DNA from: Orientallactaga sibirica
Lineage: Eukaryota > Chordata > Mammalia > Rodentia > Dipodidae
Assembly (NCBI GenBank): GCA_036365145.1
Contig: JAEOAD010000034.1
Span: 21,690,001-21,754,000 of the forward strand
Reading direction: 5' to 3'
Length of the DNA: 64,000 nt
The position numbers and the translations under genes were made by a program. Below the pieces are notes generated by a model that was given only the letters and a program-made list of their open reading frames with translations, had not been told where the DNA came from and did not search any database. Shown in pieces: positions 50,770 through 64,000 of this stretch (position 1 is its first letter; the number at the start of each line of letters is the position of its first letter).

Positions 50770-51969
50770 TATCTATCCATCTGTGATGTGGAGATGACCA
50801 CACTGCTTTCACGGGGTTCTTAAGAGGAGTTTTTTTGTTCCTACTTGTAAAATGCTGGTAAAATGAAATCAAGTTCCTTCTAAAGTCCAGTGATTGAGTA
50901 ACTGTCACCAGCACTTCAATGTCACACTCTGGTAGGGAGAAAGAAAGCCAGACCCCTGCCCTGCTTCTCACTTCAATGATCACGGGTTATATCCCTCTTC
51001 TAAAGGCATCAGAATGTAAAACATGCCTATCGTAGTCTGTCATCTACTACTGTGTAGATGAAGCAGCAAGGGGCTCAGAGAGGTGGGATAACTCAAGGAA
51101 AGTCACTTAGCAGGAGACCTTAGGAAAGCCACTGATCAATGGTGCGCCTGTCTGCAGGAAGACTGGCCTGAGCTCAAGGGCGAGGACCGTCCCTCGGCAG
51201 CAGAGCTATGAGGAGGACAGGGCAGGACCTCTGGTCCTAATTAGGAGCTATGAACCTCATCTGAGGAAATACACAAAGAAGATCGGATCAAGCCCCAGCC
51301 CTGTTTGGGGACCTTGGGCAATATATGATGCCACTTCTTTGGATTTCAGTTTCCTTGTCTGAAGTGCCAGTCTCATAGGCAGCAGGATGAGATGGAAGGG
51401 AATCAGGCTTTTTAGAGGTGTGGCCAATGCGCAGGAACCATAGCCATTGTTAGGCTGAATGGTGTTTTTGGCTTGAGCCGTTTGAAATTGGACTCTAGAT
51501 AAAAAAGCAATTTATCAAAAGGCAACTGAGTGTTAATCCATCTCACATGTTTCCCCTACTACTGAGGACCCACAGCTCCCTTGGTAGCTGGCAGGCAGGG
51601 AGGACATATGGCTTTCATTTTTCAGAGAGAGAAACTGAGGCACTTCCCTGCTAGGAAACTGGGTCCAGAACTCCCCTCCATTCATTTTCCTGGCACCCAC
51701 TGCTGGTCATTGCAGGGTAACTGGACTCTGCGGGATCTGCGCCACACAGAAAGGCTGGGTTTTCCCCTGGAGCTGGACCCATGGAGTCTGCCCTGACCAC
51801 TTCCTGATACCTGATTGTGCAAGAGGAGATTGGGAAGTCCACGTGCTGCTGGTTTAGGAAGGGCCTTCTGTCCCCAACAACCTGTTACCTAGCTCTGCTG
51901 GGAATGGATTAGCTCAGTTCCCGAGTTTTTTCACTGGCCCATGGAATGGGACCAAGCCTGGTCTTTTTT

Positions 51970-52150
51970 ATTTCTATTTTATTATTTATGTGAGTGTGGG
52001 GGCATGGGTGTGTGTGGGTACACATGCATGTGGAGGTCAGAGGACAGCCTTGGGGTGTTTCTCCTCTCCACCTTCTTTTCTTATTTTTTTTTTAGGGTTT
52101 TTTTCAAGCTCAGGCTGTCTTACTATGTAGTCTCAGGGGTCCTGACCTGG
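51970..52150 (-). mobile_element. B4-like repeat, disrupted
   Basis: GTGTGTGGGTACACATGCAT and GGAGGTCAGAGGACAGCCTT followed by B1-like TCCTACCTCTGCCTCCCA. Confidence 0.45.
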
Positions 52151-52194
52151 CAATCCTCCTACCTCTGCCTCCCAACACGCCTGGCTTTTATGTT

Positions 52195-52345
52195 TTATTT
52201 TTTTTTCAAGGTAGGGTCTTACTCTAGCTCAGGCTGACCTGGAATTCACTATTAGTCTCAGGGTGTCCTGAAACTCACGGCAATCCTCCTACCTCTGCCT
52301 CCCAAGTGCTGGGATTAAAGGTGTGTGCCACCATGCCCGGCTTTC
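52195..52345 (-). mobile_element. B1 SINE
   Basis: Reversed B1, AAGGTAGGGTCTTACTCTAG ... GTGTGCCACCATGCCCGGC. Confidence 0.9.
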
Positions 52346-52357
52346 TATTTTATTATT

Positions 52358-52580
52358 TTTTAAAAATATTTTATTTATTTATTTGAAAGATTGAGAGAGA
52401 GGAGAGAAAGACGCAGATAGAGAGAATGGGCATGCCCGGATCTCTAGCTACTGCAAATGAACTCCAGATGCAGTTGCCATCTTGGGCATTTGGCTTACAT
52501 GATTACTGGGGAATGGAACCTGGGTTCTTTGGCTTTGCAGGCAAGTACTTTAACAACTGAGCCATGTCTCAAACCTTCTG
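52358..52580 (-). mobile_element. B2-superfamily (Dip-like) SINE
   Basis: Reversed copy with ATGAACTCCAGATGCAGTTG body and CTGAGCCATGTCTCAAACC end. Confidence 0.8.
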
Positions 52581-52829
52581 CCTTCTTTTGAGACAGAGTC
52601 TCTATCTCTCTTGTTGCTGTGGCTTTAGAGCCTTCAGATTCTATTGGCTCTGCCTCCCTTTGCCATAGACACATGTACCACTTTGCATCCTTCCTTGAGC
52701 ACTGAGGAAGATTGCACTCAGGATGGCAGACTTGTGATCCATCCCTTTAACTGCCGAGACATCATCACCCCAGCCTCCAGGCTGAGTCTTGAGTATCCTC
52801 TTGTCTTTCCCTCTGGTCCATTGTAAAAA

Positions 52830-53065
52830 TTAATTAATTAATTAATCAATTAATTAATGTGTGTGTTTGAGCCATAGCGCACATGTGGAAGTCCGAGGAA
52901 GTCTATATTTCACCTTCTCTGAGACAGGGTCTCTTACCACTAAAGACAAGTCTGTCCCATGAGAGACTTTATACATGGATGCTGCTGGAGGATTGAATCC
53001 ATGCTGCAGGTTTTGTAAGCAAGCACCTGTAAGTGCTGAACCATCTCTCCACCCAATCCCCCTCA
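52830..53065 (-). mobile_element. B4-like SINE
   Basis: (AATT)n followed by GCGCACATGTGGAAGTCCGA, GAGACAGGGTCTCTTACCAC and reversed head GTGCTGAACCATCTCTCCAC. Confidence 0.5.
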
Positions 53066-53242
53066 GGACCTTCTTGTTTGATCTTGTCCCCTCCCTGTGT
53101 CTGCAAAGCACAGAGAGGCTGTGGATGCTTCTGGAGTGCTGATTGCAAAGCTGGCCTCTGTCCTGATCTCCCAGCTCTGCCATCAGCCACCCAGAGCCCT
53201 TTTGCATCTCAGACCCAAGCCTGAGCCCCTGCTTTTCCAAGT

Positions 53243-54115
53243 GTGGTGGTTTGATTCAGGTGTCCAGCATAAACTTAGGTTTTCTGAATGCTAGATTCCC
53301 AGCTAATGGCGACTTGGGAATTAAAGCCTCCTGGAGCCAGTATATTGTTGGGGACGGTCTTATGGGTGTTATAGCCAGCTTCCTCTTAGTGTTTAGCACA
53401 CTCTCCATTTGCTGTTGTCCATCTGATGTTGGCCAGGAGGTGATGTCCACCCTCTGTTAATGCCATTGTTTTCCCCTGCCGTCATGGAGCTTCTGGTTGA
53501 GTCTGTAAGCCCAAACAAACCCCTTTTCACAAGCTGATCTTGGTCGGGTGTTTTCTACCAGCAATGCGAACCTGACTGCAACACTAAGCAAACCTATGGC
53601 TTGTACTGCTTTGTCCCTCCCTGTACATGGGTAGGCCAGGCTGGCCCTCCAGCTGCATCCTCAGACAGAGCCACACAGATGCCCACCACCTCTATCTCTA
53701 ACCCACATGGCTTGACACAGAGAAGCTACTGAGTACATGTGAAATGCTCCTCACAGGTGCATGTGTTTGAACACTCGGCCCCAAGCTGGTGGTGCATTTT
53801 GGAAAGTCACAGAACCTTTGGATCTGTGGCCTCACTAGCAGAAGTGGATGGCTGGGGCCAGGCCTTGACAGTGACATGTGCCTCTGATTCATGCTTGTTC
53901 TCTCTGAATCCTTATCAGCAAAGATATGAGAGGCTCTGCTATCTGTTTGTAACTCCATGAACTCCGCCATGCCAACCCCTCTCCTGTGATGAACTGAGCC
54001 AACATTGAATGAGTTTGTAGGCCTTCCGCATGCTGCTGTGAGCCAAAATCAATCTTTCTCCTGTAAGCTGATTCCTTCTGGAATTTTGTCACAGCAGTAC
54101 ACACTGATTGCAAAG
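53243..54115 (+). mobile_element. Two LTR-like medium-repetition elements
   Basis: The first (53243-53583) runs GTGGTGGTTTGATTCAGGTG to CAATGCGAACCTGACTGCAA; the second (about 53757-54110) has GTGTTTGAACACTCGGCCCC and GTGAGCCAAAATCAATCTTT. The layout resembles MaLR/RMER-type rodent LTRs; family names are uncertain. Confidence 0.45.
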
Positions 54116-54446
54116 GGAATGAAAAGAACATTCTTCTCTCCTTGTCAGGGCTCCGGAGCTCTCTCTCCACCTGGCCATGCTCAGACTAGGTCTGGGATTC
54201 GGGAATCACCTCCTGTTATTGTAGAGAGTACCCTCAGGCTGACAAAAGGAATCCCATCTTCAGCATACCACCCAAGACTTCTCCCTTGCAAGGCAGTTTA
54301 CTTCCTCCTCCTCTTCCCATAACCCTGAAATCTTCTCTCTCTCTTTAGCTCTCCTATTCCTTAATTCCTTCTCTCTCCTCTCCTTTCTCCTCCTTTTCCT
54401 CTTCCTTCATCTGTTACAATAAAGTCTTAAAGTAAAAAAAAGCCAT

Positions 54447-54610
54447 TTGGGGGCTGGAGGGATGGCTGAGTGATTAAGGCACTTACCTGCAAAGCCAAAG
54501 GACCCAGGTTTGATTCCCCAGGACTCATGTAAGTCAGATGCACAAGGTGGCACATGTATCTGGAGTCTGTTTGCAGGGGCTGGAGGCCCTGGCTCACCCA
54601 TTCTCTCTCA

Positions 54611-54645
<35 letters not shown>

Positions 54646-54672
54646 ACAAACAAACATAAAAAAATACTTAAA
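54447..54672 (+). mobile_element. B2-superfamily (Dip-like) SINE with (AAAT)n tail
   Basis: GGGCTGGAGGGATGGCTGAG head; ~11 AAAT units at 54610-54657. Confidence 0.88.
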
Positions 54673-54679
54673 AAAAAGC

Positions 54680-55560
54680 CATTTGTCTTCCAGATACCAG
54701 TCCCCAGACAGTTAGCTTGTCTAGTGACAGACATCTGTCTAAACTCGTAGTCTAAGCTACTCAGCAATAAACAACCTGACATGATGCTCAAACAAGTGCA
54801 ATAGTGGCACACAGCCATGGTGGGTAACCAAGTGCTCTTGATTTGGCTAACAGATCCGCTCAGTGGAATGGAACTCATAGCTGGAACGGGGAAATAAGTC
54901 AAAACCATGTACAAAAAAATGAGACCATTCTCCAATAGCAAGTTCCCACCAATCATGGGCTACAAGAGAGCCTACACCTATAAAATTCTCTCTATAATAA
55001 TAATGGTTATCCCATATATCTGGTGCTGACTTCTCTCTCCATTGGAGAATTTGCTTCTTTTTTTCAGATGAACACTGAACCTGAGGGGAGGATCAGCCTA
55101 TCACACCTCACCAGGGCCCCAGCTGAAACCATAGAGTAACAGGGGAAATGGGCAAGAGTGCAGCTTTCTCAGTGAATCTGACACCAGCACAAGGCTGAAG
55201 GAGATAAACACAGAGAACACTCAACTCCTACTAAACCAGATATCCAGAGACACAGCAGAGACCTCATCACTGAAGTAGAACTAAAATGAACCCAACATGG
55301 CTCAGGGAAATTCATGGAAGAGGGGGCAGAAAGAGTGTTAGAGCCACAAGTTGGGTCATTATGTACAGAGACATTGCCTCTCTCCCATAACTGTTGGCTA
55401 CCCCCATAATGCACAACCCACATTCCCCAATGAGGAGGGTCCCTTCAGAGGGGGGAGGACAGGGAGGAGGCTACCAAAGGCACTCACATGAATGTAAAAT
55501 TAAAATAAAATTTAAAAATATTAAATAAGAACAGTACATTAAAAATAAATTTAAAAATTT
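54680..55560 (+). mobile_element. LINE-1 3'-end-like fragment
   Basis: TGATGCTCAAACAAGTGCAA, AATAGTGGCACACAGCCATG and GGCTCAGGGAAATTCATGGA with AGAGGGGGCAGAAAGAGTG resemble the 3' end of old rodent L1s, and the block ends in an A-rich tail. No ORF2 reading frame remains. Confidence 0.5.
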
Positions 55561-56007
55561 TTAAATGCAGATTTTTCTAAAGAAATTTGATGGACAGTTA
55601 GAACTGGGATAATTATAATCAAGGCAACAGAAGTACCCAAAACAGAGTGAAAAATGAAATAAAGAAGCTTGATGGACAGTTAAAAAAACATTTCCTAGTG
55701 ATGCTTTGTAGAGCATTGTCCAAAATTTATTATAGATGTTAACATAGTCCTTGAATTTCATTATTAAGAATTTATTAACTTATGATTTATTCTTTAGAGT
55801 GTATTGTGAAAATGTCTCTTTATGACATGTTCCCATTTTTCTAAGTCCATTATTTTTGAACCTTATAAATAAAATTAAAAATAAATGATTTTTTAAAAAG
55901 CCATTTGTCTCAGTGCCTCTATCTTGAACTCCAACACTAATAAATGAAATCTGACACCCCATCCCCAAAGCTTTATAGTTTACCTTTTTCTTCAAAACTT
56001 TTATTGA

Positions 56008-56009
<2 letters not shown>

Positions 56010-56048
<39 letters not shown>

Positions 56049-56163
56049 GAGATAGGGTCTCACTCTGGTCCAGGTTGACCTGGACCTCGAACTCTTGGCA
56101 AGCCTCCTACCTCTGCTTCCTGAGTGCTGGGATTAATGGCATGTGCCACCACGCCCAGCTTAT
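56010..56163 (-). mobile_element. B1 SINE with ~36-nt T run
   Basis: Reversed B1 GAGATAGGGTCTCACTCTGG ... GTGCCACCACGCCCAGC with a long oligo-T. Confidence 0.88.
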
Positions 56164-56209
56164 TGACAATTTTTATACATGTACTTTTTTTTATACATGT
56201 ATTTTTATA

Positions 56210-57246
56210 CATGATGGTTTGAATCAGGAGTCTTCTATAACTTGTGTTTTGAATGCTTAGTCCCCAGGTGATGACAATTTGGGAGGTGGAGCCTTGCTGA
56301 AGGAGATGTGTTCTTGGGGCAGGCTATGGGGTGTTGTAGCCAGCTCCCTTTTGCCAGAGTTCAGTTCACTCTCCTGCTGCCATTGTGCACCTGTTGTGGC
56401 AAGATGGTTCAGCTCCTGCTCCATCATCTGTCCCCAGCCATCATGAAGCTTTCACTTGAAACTCTAAGCCAAAATAAACCCTTTCCCGCCACCAGCTGCT
56501 TTTGGTTGGGTGTTTTTGTCCCAGCATCTTGAAGGTAAATAAAGCAGAAAACTGGTGCTGGAGGAGTGGGGTCATTGTTGTTAGAAACCTGTGTGACTTT
56601 TGATCCTTTGGAACTGATTTGCAAGAGGACTATGGAAATTGGAAACCCTGGATTAAGAGACTCCTTGCAGTGCTCTAACTAGAGCTTTATGAACCGTTCT
56701 GGTCAGAGTTGAAATACCTAAATGCGATGGACTGTATAGACTTGGCTTATGAGGAAGAACTTTAACTCAACTGGGCTAGAGGCAGTTTGTGTGAGAGGCC
56801 GGCTGTGCTCTTCCCCTGAGAACTTGAGCCGAGCAGAATTTAGAAGAAATGGACCAGTGTGAGCAGATGGATGTGGGGCCCAGAAAGAAATGGAAGTTTT
56901 GGGAAGGAGGCAGCAGCCTTGCTGCTCCATTGAGATTGGGCTAGCTGTTCTGCATTGGGATAGTAGGAAGATTGCTGATCTTCTAGAATGCAGGTAGCTT
57001 GAAGAAGAATGCTGAAGTTTTCCTGCTCTTAAAAATTGGTTTTATTTCCCCCCTGGATTAACAAATTTGGTAGCCTATCTGGTGCTATGGAAGTTTAACA
57101 AATGCAGGAAAAGGGGGGGTGTCATTGAATTTTCAATGAATTTTTTTTCAATGAATTTTAAAAAAAATTATTTATTTGTGGGGTTGAGGATTGAGCTCAG
57201 TGGATGAGCACTTGCCTTGCAAGCACAAGGCCCTGGGTTCGGTCCT

Positions 57247-57277
<31 letters not shown>

Positions 57278-58010
57278 TTATTTGCAAGGAGGGAGGGAGG
57301 AAGGGAGAATGAATATGGGTGTATCAGGGTCCCTAGCCACTGCAAATGTGCTCCAGATGCAGGTACCACTGTGCATCTGGCTTTACATAGCTACTGGGGA
57401 ATCGAAGTGGTTTGTTAGGCATTGGAGGCAAGTATCTTAATTGCTGAGCCATCTTTCAAGCCTGTAATGAATTTTTAAATTTTTTATTTAGTTATTTTTA
57501 AGAGAGAGAGAGAGAGAGGGAGGGGAGGCAGAGTGGGCATACCAGGGCCTCTAGCCATTGTTAAAAAAAAAAAAAAAACTCCAGATGCATGTGCCACCAT
57601 GTGCATCTGGTTTACATGGGTATTGGGGAATCAAACCTGGGTCCTCAGGCTCCACAGGCAAGTGCTTTAACCATCTCTCCAGCCCCCACAATGAATTGTT
57701 TTAAATGGCTACTGAGCAATGTAAGGCAGGGTTGGTGGAGAATCTATGTGATGGTGCCATGGCATGGATGAACCATAGGTTGCTGTGGAAACCCCAGGAT
57801 TTTGGAGATGCCAGGACTATAGACTAGCTGCCAAGGAGAGCTGCCAGCTTGGGATGGAGTTTTCTCCAGGCTGTGGGAAGCCCAGCTGTGGGTGCTGAAT
57901 TAGAACTCCACATACTTTATTGCTGGTTAGAAATGTTGGATTTGAAGCTACAGAATTTGATGTTTGCCAGATAAAATGGACTGATGTATGATACAACTTA
58001 ATGATCTTAG
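56210..58010 (+). mobile_element. LTR-like medium-repetition element split by SINEs
   Basis: It starts GATGGTTTGAATCAGGAGTC and includes CTAAGCCAAAATAAACCCTT. The non-SINE sequence resumes after the SINE nest (57150-57690) as ATGAATTGTTTTAAATGGCT, suggesting one older unit. Family unknown. Confidence 0.4.
57178..57690. mobile_element. Nested cluster: ID element (+) and two Dip-like SINEs (-)
   Basis: ID (57178-57278, GGGGTTGAGGATTGAGCTCA, A-27 tail), reversed Dip-like copies at 57277-57467 and 57480-57690. The words AATGAATTTT / TAATGAATTTTTAAAT / CAATGAATTGTTTTAAAT flank and separate them as target-site duplications. Confidence 0.75.
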
Positions 58011-58274
58011 CAGGGGCAAGGCCTTGAGTTCCATTTCCAATGTTTACGGGGTGGGGGAGGTGTAGGAAAGGTAAGGACAGCTCTTGCCTTAGGGGCTTGG
58101 AGAGAGAATGATCCTGTCTCCACTTTAATCCCAGAACTCTGAGAAGAAGAATCCTGCTGTTCCAAACCCCACGTTCCTAGAGCACCCTCCATATGCTTCT
58201 TCCTGCCACCATGCCCTGCTCAAAACTGCCCTCAACCTTTGCAAAGAAGCACAAGGTCTCAGACTGCAATTCCA

Positions 58275-63848
<5,574 letters not shown>

Positions 63849-64000
63849 CTGTCAGGGAGACACAGGCGAGGTGCTGGGCCCCATGGTCCTCTGATTCCCT
63901 GCCTCTCTCTTTGACGGGTGCAGGGGTGAGATCCCTTTCCTGGACAGCTTTTCCCAACTGTGGGTTCAGTCACCCATCCACTTGAAAGACAGGGAGACTG

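Larger units (their letters stand above)
46250..58270. other. ORM-COL27A1 intergenic region
   Basis: About 12 kb between the ORM promoter and the COL27A1 transcript end. It is packed with SINEs, LTR-like elements and an L1-like fragment, listed separately. Unique stretches (47590-48390, 50770-51960, 57700-58270) show no gene and no recognisable second ORM copy or ORM exon relic. Confidence 0.6.

Noticed and set aside
54680..58010. Functional retrotransposon ORFs
   Set aside because: Only noncoding 3'-end or LTR-like sequence is present; open frames are short and unlike gag, reverse transcriptase or L1 ORF proteins.
46250..58270. A second ORM gene or pseudogene
   Set aside because: I looked for the lipocalin GKWFY block, the DQC and EQLGEF motifs and the EPL tail on both strands and saw none.

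Overview
This is a mammalian, specifically rodent, chromosomal window. It is intron-rich and holds single-copy vertebrate genes with GT..AG introns. It is dense in monomeric B1-type SINEs, ID elements, B4-like ID/B1 composites and about 18 copies of a ~190-220 bp SINE whose head (GGGCTGGAGAGATGGCTTAG) belongs to the B2 superfamily but whose body differs from mouse/rat B2. That SINE mix points to a myomorph rodent outside the mouse/rat group, most likely a jerboa-type dipodoid. The species call is inference.

Gene layout matches human 9q32 read in reverse: AKNA (+), ORM / alpha-1-acid glycoprotein (-), COL27A1 (-). AKNA coding sequence runs from 785 to 39595 in 21 exons. With GT/AG boundaries and matching phases, the exons sum to 4221 nt (1406 aa plus stop), close to the mouse and human lengths. 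A poly(A) signal follows at 40335-40340. ORM is tail-to-tail with AKNA: six exons from 46093 down to 42807 encode 202 aa, with a TATA-like box upstream and a poly(A) signal at 42734-42729. The last two coding exons of COL27A1, encoding the end of the fibrillar-collagen C-propeptide, lie at 63848-63630 and 60179-60033. They are followed by a ~1.76 kb 3' UTR ending near 58275. The rest of COL27A1 lies beyond the right edge.

The remainder is intron or intergenic DNA filled with SINEs, simple repeats (including a ~950 bp polypyrimidine tract with a ~200-220 bp higher-order period), a probable solo LTR, LTR-like medium-repetition elements and an L1 3'-end-like fragment. The three genes do not form a pathway: AKNA is a centrosomal/microtubule-organising protein first described as an AT-hook factor, ORM is a secreted acute-phase lipocalin, and COL27A1 is a cartilage fibrillar collagen.

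I found no undescribed gene system. The more interesting points are loss of the AT-hook core in AKNA, a CxxC...CxxC motif split over a NAGNAG splice acceptor, paired loss of both cysteines of one ORM disulfide with altered N-glycosylation sites, a rearranged duplication just past the AKNA poly(A) site, a consensus-perfect CTCF-type motif in the last AKNA intron, and a nested SINE cluster with visible target-site duplications.
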